Below, piece by piece: positions 33,911 through 44,605 of a stretch of 64,000 bases of DNA. This DNA is from Sympetrum striolatum (Eukaryota; Arthropoda; Insecta; Odonata; Libellulidae): assembly GCA_947579665.1 (NCBI GenBank), contig CANPUZ010000067.1:303847-367846 (forward strand), given 5' to 3'. The notes beneath the pieces are model-generated. The model ran no database searches, was not told the DNA's origin, and worked only from the letters and a program-made list of their open reading frames with translations. The translations under genes and the position numbers were made by a program. The first letter of the stretch is position 1; each line of letters opens with the position of its first letter.

Positions 33911-34467
33911 GGAATTAAAACCCAAGAAGCCAATAGACATGGTCAGGATCTATTCATAACATTAATTATTTTTACAGAAAATAACCTAGGTTTGATGCTA
34001 GGATGATGCAAAAATCGGCCGTTTAAAATACATTGAGGTAGTTTTTCATTATTTTTTTTCATGCACTTATCAAAATGATAGGAAGTTCTTGCTTATATGG
34101 AAGATGCATACTAAGCAAAGGTTTTGGAAAAATATTTATATAAGACTGTGCTGTTCCTGGGTTCGATGCTAGGGCACATTAAAATTTCTCTCATAAGGAA
34201 TATATGGCAAAAGTAGAACGTCGTTTGAGGAAGTTGCAGCCAATATTTCTGCCTGAATTTTCACACATAGTTAGAGGTGGTGATCTTCTGTTTTTCTGCA
34301 TAGTATGTATTACCAGGAAGACCCATGTTAGATGCCGGACGGATAAATTGCAGTGAATTTACAGAATATTTTCAATCCTTTCATTTTCATTCTGAGGGCA
34401 GTCCCGATATAAAATTAGTGTTGTTGATCTGCTTGCAATAGGCAAGCTACATTTTACTCGTATATAT

Positions 34468-35247
34468 ATTACTAATTTCAAATCATCATCATATCAGGAC
34501 AGTCCTCAAAAGAAAAGAAAAGATTGAAAACATTCTTAAAATTTGCTGCAATATAATTGTCTGGCATCGAACCCGGGTCTTCCTGGTGAATTTACTACGC
34601 AGCACAACAAAAGATCATAATCTCTAACTATGCATGAATATTCAAGGAGAAATATATGCTGCAACTGCCTCAAACGACGTCCTGCTTTTCCCTTATATTC
34701 CTTATGAGAGAAAAGTTATTGTGCTCTGGCATCGAACCCAGGAATATCACGGTCTAGTGAAAATTTTTTTCTTAATCCAATTTCTACGATACCTGTTCTA
34801 GCCAAGCACGAACTTCCTGTCTCTTCGATAAGTGCATCAAAAAAATAATGAAAAACTACTCCCATGTATTTTAAACGGCAGATTTTTGCATCGTCCTAGC
34901 ATCGAACCCAGGATATTTTCCGTGAATCATATTTGAGATTTCTAAAGATCATGACAACATATATAGGCTCCTTTAGTTTTGATGTTCTACCTATCCGGGA
35001 AGTATTTTTTTTATTCCTGAAATTCAAAGCAATGCATTTAAATGGAAAAAATCGGGACTTTGGGGCCCTCTGGAATCGAACCCATGACACTGAGGATCGA
35101 AATCACAATTTTTCTGGCGGTTAAACATAAAGGCCAATACGTCCTAAAAATTTCAAATCAATGATGCTTGTGGTTTAGTCTGTGAATTAGTATCCTATCT
35201 ATCTATATCATTATATGAATGAATCCGGAGAAGCATCTATATATAAT
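34468..35247 (-). repeat. Box-B/hairpin repeat unit, inverted against the previous one
   Basis: Cores near 34,572, 34,732, 34,897 and 35,080. It ends ATCCGGAGAAGCATCTATAT at 35,226-35,245. With 33,879-34,461 it forms a tail-to-tail palindrome centred near 34,464. The hairpin on this side is missing at the junction. Confidence 0.75.
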
Positions 35248-36217
35248 AGATAAACAGGATTTTGCTTAATAAAAGTTTGTCAAACATTCGGAATGAGACA
35301 ACAATTAAAATATAAAAGCAAATACTAAGTAAAACCACCAAAAAATGCTTTAACACTTTAAAAAGATAAAAAGAAGAAAAAACATTAAAAATTATAGAAT
35401 AAAGAAGATTAAATACTTTAACATTAATTTAGATATCAGATAAGATTAGGATCGAAAGATTATCTGAAAGAGAAAGGGTTGTGAATTGGAGGGCCAAGAT
35501 ATTTAGTGATTGGGGTGGGGAGAAGGAATTGTGTGAATTAACTGAATAATAATTAAGTTAAGGAGTAGCATGATCTGTGTAACTTTCAGCCATTAAAAGA
35601 GGTCTTAACTAATTCAAATTCTCTATGAGAATTACCGTATTTGACGGCATATAAGACGCACCCCCATTAAGTTAGCCACTCATAAGGAAAAAAGTTATAA
35701 TAGTCCATGCAAAAGTGAAGAATCACAATAACTTTTAATGTAGTTTCTTTTAGTTGTCACGTTTCCTAAAAGCCAAATATTAACACAATCATTGATTGCA
35801 ATTATGAAATAGGTAGTATGGACCATCTGGGCTAAAAATAGAATTCAGGATTGAAAGTTAACCTGTGGAGGTTGAAACTTCACATATAAGACAAAGGGAA
35901 ATTTTTCGAGACATAATTTAGGAAAAAAGGAGCGTCTTATATGCCGTCAAATACAGTAGTTCAAGTCCTAAACCAATTACAACACAATGGAGTCCTGAAC
36001 AAACAAATTATTCATTTCAAAGCAAATGAGACTTAATTACTTTGTGAAAAGTGTGAACTTTTGTGAGTGTGTTGAAAAGTATTCTTAACTTGTTATCGTG
36101 ATCATGGGTTGAACTATTAAACACACATATCATCATCTTTAGCAAAGATAAATAATAATTAACCAAGATTAACTGACAATTACGATAAAAAGCCAGGAAA
36201 AGCCACAAAAGAAACAA
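35248..36217. repeat. Duplicated segment A, copy 2
   Basis: Matches 2,447-3,033 and 11,562-11,612. It is interrupted by MITE copy B and ends at Tigger 2. The 101-codon frame seen in copy 1 is broken here. Confidence 0.7.
35635..35956. mobile_element. MITE, CCGTATTTGA / ATAAGACGCAC family, copy B
   Basis: 322 bp flanked by TA. Ends CCGTATTTGACGGCATATAA and the inverted TATATGCCGTCAAATACAG. Copy 1 of segment A shows the empty site (GAGAATTAGTTCAAG), which confirms both the borders and the TA duplication. Confidence 0.9.
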
Positions 36218-36823
36218 TACAGTAGAAGTCCGTTATAACGAGTACGGCATATAGCGAGAGTTGCGTTATAGCGAGTGATTCATTGGACGTTGTCCGTCTC
36301 ACAGCAAAAAGGATAGGGAATTACTTCCATTATAACGAGTGATCAAAATCTGAGGTATCGTTATAACGAGTGTCACGGTTCTATATTCGCCTTGAAGGTG
36401 GCATATCTCGTAATCGAAGACGGCTCACGATTTTCACTATCCCCTTTGTCCCTCACGTCTCCTGTATCTTATCCCCTTGTATCTTGTTTTTCTTCGTCAA
36501 TAATCCCACAGTCAGCAGGTTGAATCGAGTTTCCATTTTATTGGCATCCACCTGTGGGAAATGTTTTCACTCGAAACTTGACATCAAATCGTCTAACGGA
36601 AGGGAACATAAGAGATATAAGCAGCGCTGTTTCGAATTTACAGGGTAACCTCTCCCTCCCGCCGATTCATTATAGTTATGAAGCGTGTGAATGAAAAATA
36701 TCTTGAGAATGAAATTTGATATGAATTTCCACATGATGGCCATCGCTCTTCCATCAGTCGATCATTAGACTGAGTCCGTTCAGGGCTTTCCAATAACTGA
36801 GTTTCTAGTGTGACAGTTCTGTG

Positions 36824-37975
36824 ATGGAGAGCAAAAGAAAGGCTTTAGATTTAGCAAAGAAATTTGAAATTGTGCGAAAGAGAAACCGCGAGTAAATCTG
36901 AAATCGGCAGACGGTATGGCATGTCATCGTTGACTGTATTTATGATTTTAAAGAACAAAGAAAAAATTAAGTTTGCATTCATGATGCAAAACACTCCAGG
37001 AGGGTGCAAAAAACTACGGCCAACGGATAATACGGAGTTGGAGTCCATTCTATTAGAATGGTTCACTCAGCAGCTATCTCTAGGAATTCCAATCAGCGGA
37101 ACAATGATAAAAGCGAAAGCTGAAGAGCTTGCCCTCTGCATGAAACTGGACAATTTCCGTAGCACGGATGATTGGCTGAACCGATTTAAAGGAAGAAGAG
37201 ATCACTCCACATAATTAGCGGTGAATCCAGTTAAGTAAATGAGTAAGCGGTACATAATTGGCTTCCAATTCTCATGTCGATCCTCCAAAAATACGAAGAA
37301 AAGGTAAGTAATGCAAAAAGCAAATTATCGTTTAAATACTATAAATTGTAAGATAGGCCATGTATTTAGTGTGACAAACTGTTATTAATCTCCACGTAAT
37401 TAGGGCATATACAAAGCGGATGAGACAGCACTGTTTTACAATTTACTGCCGGAAAAAACCTTGGCTGTTAAGTGCGACCGCTGCTAAGGTGGAAAAAGGA
37501 GTAAGGAGAGGCTTACAGTTCTCCTCTACACGAACATGACTAGATGTGATAAATAATTATTGGAAAATCCGTGCGTCCCCGAGCTTTTTGTGGCAAGCGA
37601 AATATTCCCTGTACTTCCGAGTCCAACGCCAAAGCATGGATGACAGGACAAATTTTTACGCTGTGGCTAAATGCTTTTGATGCCAAAATTGGAGGGAAAA
37701 ATAGAAAAATTGTGCTGTTCATGGATCGCTGTCCTGCCCACCCCGTCATTAAATTGACGAACATAGAGCTTGTGTTCTTTCCCCCTAACTGCACAAGTGT
37801 GTTGCAGCCATTAGATCAGGGCATTATTCGAGCTACAAAGCGCCATTTTATATCACACCTCGTTAATACGTTAATGAAGAAGTTAATGTCAAAAGAAACA
37901 CGCATCAAATGGAATGTCCTGGAGGCAATCCATGGGTTTGCATTGGCCTGGGGAAAATATCACCTGAAAGTGTGA
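36824..37975 (+). pseudogene. Tigger 2 transposase remnant
   Basis: The start codon at 36,824 reads MESKRKALDLAKKFEIVRK. A frameshift near 36,890 follows, then SEIGRRYGMSSLTVFMILKN (psq-type HTH) and STDDWLNRFKGRR (CENP-B-type HTH). The catalytic core is in pieces: ADETALFYNLLPEKTL at about 37,418, then a frame at 37,571-37,975 with NAKAWMTGQIFTLWLNAF, VLFMDRCPAHPVIKL and PPNCTSVLQPLDQGIIRATK. Two catalytic Asp contexts are visible. Frameshifts and stops make it inactive. It is a different subfamily from transposon 1, judged by termini and sequence. Confidence 0.85.
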
Positions 37976-38226
37976 ATAAGTGTTTCAAACATTCGGGTTT
38001 AAAAAAATACAGAAAATGATTCTGTCGATGGATCTGCTGAGCTGAATTCCGAGTTAGTGCCCAGATGCTGGAGAAATGTGTCCATTAGAGTATAGGAGAA
38101 GGAATTCTGCTCTCACCAGCTGCGAATTGCCGGCACCGGAGAAAAACTTGCGTCTAACGAGCATGACTCCAACTACTTACACTACTGGAAAGCCATGTTT
38201 AATTATTAAGCTAAATCACTAAATCC

Positions 38227-38451
38227 TGAAGGAATAGTTCTCGGGTCTCCAGCCGGGTGCAGGCTTCGGATAAAAGCAACGTTTCGGCCACATCCTTCGT
38301 GGCCAACTTCAGGAACGAAGTTGAACTTCGTTCCTGAAGATGGCCACGAAGGATGTGGCCGAAACGTCGCTTTTATCCGAAGCCTGCACCCGGCTGGAGA
38401 CCCGAGAACTATTCCTTCAGCAATTACGCCGGGAAAAACAGAGATCTTTTC
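38227..38451. mobile_element. Palindromic Penelope-related insert with hammerhead-like motifs
   Basis: Inverted arms of about 95 bp (38,227-38,420) are nearly perfect. The insert is flanked by the 11-bp direct repeat TCACTAAATCC (38,216-38,226 and 38,452-38,462), so it is a true insertion. On the right arm CTGAAGA (38,334-38,340), a 6-bp stem GGCCAC/GTGGCC and GAAACGTC (38,361-38,368) follow the hammerhead order CUGANGA, stem II, GAAA, GUC. Penelope-like elements are known to carry such motifs. Helix III is too short to form here. Confidence 0.6.
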
Positions 38452-38792
38452 TCACTAAATCCTATCTAATACGATTATCTAATGATATACTATTACTTTC
38501 GACGATAATTTAGCAATGATGATCCACATTTTATGTTAGAGGACGCACTTTTTTTATGGTTTATGAGTCAATGATATAATATTTTTGACGCGAACGTACT
38601 CTTTTACGCATTCTGAAGCATTTGCGTAGGTATTAAAAACCATACAGTTCCATTCGGACACATTTACTGACCTTGGATTCAAGAAGACGGACTTAATTAG
38701 ACTTACTGTTAGAAATCGGCTATAACGACTATCGCGTTATAACGAGTACTTTTCCCATTTTTGTCAGCTCTCGTTATAACGGACTTCTACTG

Positions 38793-39363
38793 TATGTGTG
38801 TCTTTTGGGAGTGTGGTGTTTATTAGCTTTGAGGTTTATGTGTCTTGCATTTTCTTGTTTGAATGGAGATTAATTCAATTAAGAGAAATTGTGGTTTTTA
38901 TATCCTTCGGAAACCGAGCGACCCTGAGTTCATGCATTTCGCGGTAAATTTAATTTGTTTGTTCTTTTGAATATTAGCGCCCAACTTTCAATCTTTTGAT
39001 CAGTTTTTGTTTAAATCTTTATAACCTTTTACGCCCCGCTTGTCATTTTTTATTATTTTTATTATTTTATTTAAAAAGTATCGTTACAGTTGTATTTATA
39101 TTATTAAATATTTTTTTATAAAACATTTTTGAATACATACTAATTAATGCTTAAAAATTTACATACCTTGGTAAATGACAGTTATTTCTTACTAAACATC
39201 AAAGTTGGCTGCCTTAACCCGTTTTCGGGCAGCCAACTGCGATATGAGATCGTCCTAAAGCGATTCGGATAATCAGCAATTCGGATAGTCAGAGTTCTGA
39301 TAATTGGAGCTCTACTGTACTTTTGTTAACGTCTATAAAGGGTTTATCTGAATAGAAACTCAC
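38793..39363. other. AT-rich sequence with a possible pogo end
   Basis: Mostly featureless. Near 39,240-39,320 the wording 'GATTCGGATAATCAGCAATT ... CTCTACTGTA' looks like one end of another TA-target element (CAGTAGAGC), without a partner. Confidence 0.35.
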
Positions 39364-39565
39364 TTGCTGCGGACCTCCGTCCCCTCCAAATATGCTCCTC
39401 AACGACCAGAGTGCTCAAGTCGACGATCGGAACCCTGGAGACTTTGGGCTTCTCGTGTGACGTCACGTGTCTCTTCCAACGACAGAAGTAACGGAAGTGT
39501 TTAAAGCAGTATTCGCACTGGAATTTGTACAGGGCCTCATCTTCTATCCTGTATCCCTCAACTCC
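39364..39565 (-). CDS. Orphan exon with one C2H2 zinc finger
   Basis: A 202-nt minus-strand exon has a TTTGCAG acceptor (39,566-39,572) and a GTGAGT donor (39,358-39,363). It enters in phase 0 and leaves in phase 1. It reads GVEGYRIEDEALYKFQCEYC and KHFRYFCRWKRHVTSHEKPK. The finger is C-x2-C-x12-H-x4-H, followed by a linker-like HEKP. About 25 further residues lack a second finger. It could belong to the minus-strand gene whose acidic exons lie at 52.5-63.5 kb, since the phases fit, but the distance is large. No flanking finger exon is visible. Confidence 0.65.
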
Positions 39566-39608
39566 CTGCAAATGGAATGGAAATCATTTTTATAATAAAC
39601 TAAATGTA

Positions 39609-39685
39609 CACTCCTGGCCAAAATTAACGCAGCACCGGCCGTAAGGATCGCTAGGGAGGTGCTGCGTTAATTTTGGCCAGGAGTG
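39609..39685. mobile_element. 77-bp hairpin MITE, mariner-like ends
   Basis: Perfect inverted arms (CACTCCTGGCCAAAATTAAC...) around a short GC-rich loop, flanked by TA. The ACTCCTGGCCAAAATTAA form resembles Tc1/mariner termini. Confidence 0.8.
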
Positions 39686-39697
39686 TACATATATAAT

Positions 39698-42600
39698 ACG
39701 AGTAAAATGTAGCTTGCATACTGCAAGCAGGGCAACAAAACTAATTTCATATCGGCATCATAGTGGGATGGTCCTCAAAAGAAAAAAAAAGATTATATTC
39801 GAGAAAAAAGAAAAGAAAATATTCTTAAAATTCGCTTCAATGTAATCGTCTGGCATCAAACCTGGGTCTTTGAGGTCATACTTGCAATGCAGCAAAACAG
39901 AACATCACTATCTCTAACTATGTGTGTAAAATCAAGCAGAAATATTGGGTGCAACTGCCTCAAACGACATCCTACTTTTCACATTTATTCCTTATGTGAG
40001 AAATTGTAATGTGGTCTGGCATCGAACCAAGGAGCAGCAAGGTCTTACCTAAATTTTTTTCTTAAGCCGAGTCTCAATATATATATTCTATCTAAGCAAG
40101 AACCTTCTATTATTTCGATAAGTGCATCTAAATAAATAATTAAAACTACCTCAATGTATATTAAATGGGGGATATATTTACCACCTGGGTTTGAACCCGG
40201 GTCATCCTGGCAAACATACTACGCAGCACAACAGAAGAACACCCTCTGTAACTATGAGTAAAAATTTAAACAAAAATATTGGCCGAAACTGCCTCAAACG
40301 ACGTCCTTATTTTCCCTTATATTCATTATGAGAGAAATATTATTATACTCTGGCATCGAACCCAGGAATAGTTCGTTCTTATCTAAATTTTTTCTGAAAA
40401 CAATTATTACGATACATCTTCTAGCACAGCACGAACTTCCTATCATTTCGATAAATGCATAAAAAAAATGAATAGGTAACTCAATGTATTAAAATGGGGT
40501 ATATATTTACCGCCTGGCTTCGAACCCGGGTCTTTCTAGTAATAATTTCTATGCAGCAGAACAGAAGATCACTACCCCTAACTATGTGTGAAAATTCAAG
40601 AAGAAATATTGGGTGTAACAGCTTCAAACGACGTCCTACTTTTCCCTTATATTCCTTATGAGAGATGTTTTAATGCTCTCTGGCATCGAACCCAGGAGTA
40701 GTACGGTCTTAACTAAATTTTTTTCTAAAACGGATTCATACCGTTCATCTTCTTGCCAAGCACGAACTTCTTATCATTCCGATAACTGTATGAAAAAAAA
40801 TAATGAAAAACTACCTCAATGTATTTTAAACGGCGGATTTTTGCATCGTCCTAGCATCAAACCAAGGATATTTTTCGTGTAAGTCATTACTGTTTCCGAT
40901 AGATCATGAACATATATAAAGGCTCCTAGAGTTTCGATTTTCTACCTATCAGGAAAGTATTTTTTAAAAAACCCGGAAAATCTGAGCAATGCATTTAAAT
41001 GGAAAAAAATCGGGACTTTGGGGCCCTCTGGAATCGAACCCATGACACTGAGGTTCAAAATCGCATTTTTTCTGGGGGTTTACCGTTAGGGCCAATACGT
41101 CGTAAAAATTTCAAGTCAATGGCGCTTGTGGTTTAGGCTGTGAATTAGTATCCTATCTATCTATCTATCTATCTATATGAATGAATCCGGAGAAGCATCT
41201 ATATCTATTACGAGTAAAATGTAGCTTGCATACTGCAAGCAGATCGACAACACTAATTTCATATCTGCATTATATCGGGACGTTCCTGAAAAGGAAAAAA
41301 AGGACTGAAATTATTCTTGAAATTTGCTTCAATTTAATCGTCTGGCATCGAACCCAGGTCTTCCTGGTGAACCTACTATGCAGCACAACAGAAGATCACC
41401 ATCTATAACTATGTGTGAAATTTCAAGCAGAAATATTGGCTGCAACTGCCTGAAATGACGTCCTACTTTTCACGAATGTAAATGACTCTCTGGATTCGAA
41501 CCAAGGACGATCTTGGAAATCTGAAACATGCATTCGAAATATATCTATGATTTCTATTTATATGCCGAATCTCACGTTTCTAAATCATTGGGAAAGGGTT
41601 CAAAATAATTCATAATATTCGGATCAACTACTGATTGTAGAGACGCCTGGTGTCGAACCCAGGACACATTCGTAACTATGAATGCACAGGTTGATTTGTG
41701 AAGACCTGATCTTATTTTATGCAAAGTTTGAAGTTGATATCATGCCGGGAAGTACCTAAAACTTGTTTCCGTTATCTCCATAAGAAATGCATTGTGGAAT
41801 GTAAATGGCCCTCTGGGATCGAACCAATGAACATCAGGGAAAACATAAAAATTGATTATGATATATATATTCATGATATCTATCCACGTTCCGAGTTTCA
41901 AGTATCGATGCTATCGGGAAAGGGGCCAAAAAAAATCTTAAAAATCGCCACAATGCATTTTAAACGGCCAATTTTTGCCTCGACCTAGCATCGAACCCAG
42001 GATATTTTCCGTAAAACTCATTTATGTTTTCGATAGATCATGACCATATATATAGGCTCCTTGAGTTTTGATTCTCTACCTATCCGGAAAGTATTTCTTT
42101 TTAATTCCCGAAAATCGAAGCAATGCATTTAAACGGGAAAAATCGGGACTTTGGGGCCCTCTGGAATCGAACCTATGACACTGAGGATCAAAGTTGCTTT
42201 TTTCCTGGGGGTTTCACGTTATGGCCAATATGTCATAAAAATTTCAAGGCAATGACGCTTGTAGTTTAGCCTGTGAATTTGTATCCTATCTATATAGCTA
42301 TATAGCTACGAGTAAAATGTAGCTTGCATACCAGATGCATGCAGATCGGCAATACTAATTTCATATCGGCATCATATCGGGACGGTTCTCAATTGAACAA
42401 AAAAAAATATTCAAAATATTCTTAAAATTCGCTGTTATTTTATCGTCTGGCATCGAACCCGGGTCTTACTGGTAAACTTACTATGCAGCACAATAGAAGA
42501 TCAACATCTCTAACTATGTGTGAAAATTCAAGCAGAAATATTTGTTACAACTGCCTCAAAAGACGTTCTTATTTTCACGAATGTAAATGCCTCTCTGGAT

Positions 42601-44605
42601 TCGAACCAAGGACGATCCTGGAAATATTAAACATGATTTTGAAATTTATCTATGATCTCTATCTATATGCCGAATTTCAAGTTTCTATTTTATTGGGAAA
42701 GGTTTCAAAATAATTCCTAAAAATCGGATCAACTTCTGATTGTAGAGACGCCTGGTGGCGAAACCAGGAAACATTGGTAGCTGTGAATTCACAGTTTGAT
42801 TAGTTATGACTTGATCTTATCTTGTGCAAAGTTTCAAGTAGATATAATATCGGGAAGCACCTAAACTGTGTTTCCGTAATCTCCATAAGAAATGCATTGA
42901 GGAATGAAAATGGCCCTCTGGGATCGAACCAATGACCATAAGAGAATATGTAAAATTTGATTATGAAATATATTTATGATATCTATCCACGTGCCAAGTT
43001 TCAAGAATCCATGTTATCGGGAAAAGATCAAAAAAAAATATTAAAAATTGCCGCAATACATTTTCAACGGCCGATTTTTGCACCGACCTAGCATCGAACC
43101 ATGGACAATATTCGAAGATGTCCTTTTGATTTTCGTTGGATATGCACGGCTTCTAGCGGTCCCTTAAATTTCAACTCTCTACCTTTCCGGGAAGTGCCTC
43201 AAAAAAATTTTGGAAATTCCCCGCCATGTATTCTTATGGGGAAAATCGCGACTTTAGGCCCTTCTGGAATCAAACCCATGACACCGAGGTTCAATGTCGG
43301 CTTTTTCCTGGAGGTTACATGTCATGGCCATAACGTCGTAAAAATTTCAAGTCGTTGGCACTTGTGGAACATGGTTAGAATTTTGATCCCCTATATATAA
43401 CTTATGTATATAAATATAGGTATATCCGGAGAAACGTCTATCTATTATACAAGTTAAATGTTGCTTGCATACTGCAAGCATATAACATGTATATATAATA
43501 TTTATTCACATGCCAAGTTTTGAGTTTTCGTGTTATCAGGAAGGGCTTAAAAAAAAATCTTAAAAATCATTGCAATTTCTAATTTTTGTAGACGCCTGGT
43601 GTCGAACCCAGGACCTATTGGAAGATTCTAATAGGCATAACAGTTTGTTTGAACCTGATCTTAATTAATGCCAAGTTTGAAGTCCATATCATTCTCGGAA
43701 GGTCCTGAAATAAAACTCCATAATCCCCATCTGAAATGCATAGGGTAATGTAAATGGCTTTCTGGGATCGAACCAAGGATGATCAATGAGTCTAAAACAC
43801 GTTTTTGAAATGTATCCATGATCTTTATCTATATGTCAAATTTCAAGTTTCTATATTATTGGCAAAGGGTTCAAAATAGTTCCTAAAAATTGGATCAATT
43901 ACTGATTGTAGAGACGCCTGGTGTCGAACCCAGGACCTACTGGCAGCTGTGAAAACACATTATGACTTGATTTGACCTGATCTTATTAAATGCAAAGTTT
44001 GAAGTCAACATCTTGCCGGGAAGTACCTAAAATTTGCTTCCGTTATCTCCATAAGAAATGCATTGTAGGATGTAAATGGCCCTCTGGGATCGAACCAAGG
44101 ACCATCAGCGAGTTGCTAAAATTTTATTATAAAATATATTTATGATATATATCCACGTGCCAAGTTTCAAGTTTCCAAGTCATCTGTAAATAATTTAAAA
44201 AAACCTTAAAAATCGCAATGTAAATTAAACAGGAGAATATTTGCCCTGACCTAGCATCGAACCAAGGATAAACTTTGTAGATGTCTTTGTGGTTTCCTTT
44301 AGATATGCATGGCATCTAGTGATCTGTTGAATTTCAACTCTCAACTCTTCCGGGAAGTTCCTTAAAAAAAATTTCGAATATCCCCGCCATGTATTCTTAT
44401 GGAGAAAATTGCGACTTTGGGGCCTTCTGGAATCGAACCCATGACACCAAGGTTCAATGTCGGCTTTTTCCTGGAGGTTACATGTTATGGCCAATACGTC
44501 GTAAAAATTTCAAGTCAGTGGCACTTATAGAACATGGTTAGAATTTTGATCCCCTATGAATGTATATATATATAGGTATATCCGGAGAAACGTCTATATA
44601 TAATA
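39698..44605 (-). repeat. Head-to-tail array of four box-B/hairpin units
   Basis: Units: 39,698-41,209; 41,210-42,307; 42,308-43,448; 43,449-44,605. Each starts ACGAGTAAAATGTAGCTTGC (or close) with hairpin GCTTGCATACTGCAAGC. Units 1, 3 and 4 end ATCCGGAGAA(A/G)C(A/G)TC plus TA-rich sequence; unit 2 has lost that end. Inside are 26 cores of the type (C)TGG-N-ATCGAACC-CAGGA, spaced 148-177 bp. Recurring words between cores include AATGCATTTAAACGG, GCCAAGTTTCAAGTTTC and TCGGGAAG(T/G). In Helitron orientation (minus strand) the hairpin lies about 14 nt from the 3' end. No protein is encoded. Confidence 0.8.

Larger units (their letters stand above)
32045..34461 (+). mobile_element. Box-B/hairpin repeat unit carrying a LINE 5' segment
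   Basis: The left terminus is TATATATAGATGCTTCTCCG (the family end, reversed). The right terminus is the hairpin GCTTGCAATAGGCAAGC followed by TACATTTTACTCGT at 34,429-34,459. Between them, 32,088-about 33,878 is LINE sequence (ORF1 and endonuclease), and 33,879-34,461 is ordinary repeat interior with cores near 33,990, 34,158 and 34,327. So the unit has both family ends and a foreign 1.8-kb insert that lacks a LINE 3' end. Confidence 0.65.
36220..38792 (+). mobile_element. pogo/Tigger-type DNA transposon 2
   Basis: Terminal inverted repeats CAGTAGAAGTCCGTTATAAC on both ends, flanked by TA; 2,573 bp. Subterminal copies of CGTTATA(A/G)CGAG recur. A broken transposase lies on the plus strand and a palindromic Penelope-related insert at 38,227-38,451. 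Confidence 0.9.

Noticed and set aside
41341..44430. Calling each T-arm-like core a tRNA gene
   Set aside because: Only the T arm, and in one monomer type part of the anticodon arm, is present. No acceptor stem or complete fold is seen.
39698..44605. Reading the regular array as a CRISPR
   Set aside because: Spacing, divergence and hairpin-ended higher-order units do not fit, and the DNA is eukaryotic.
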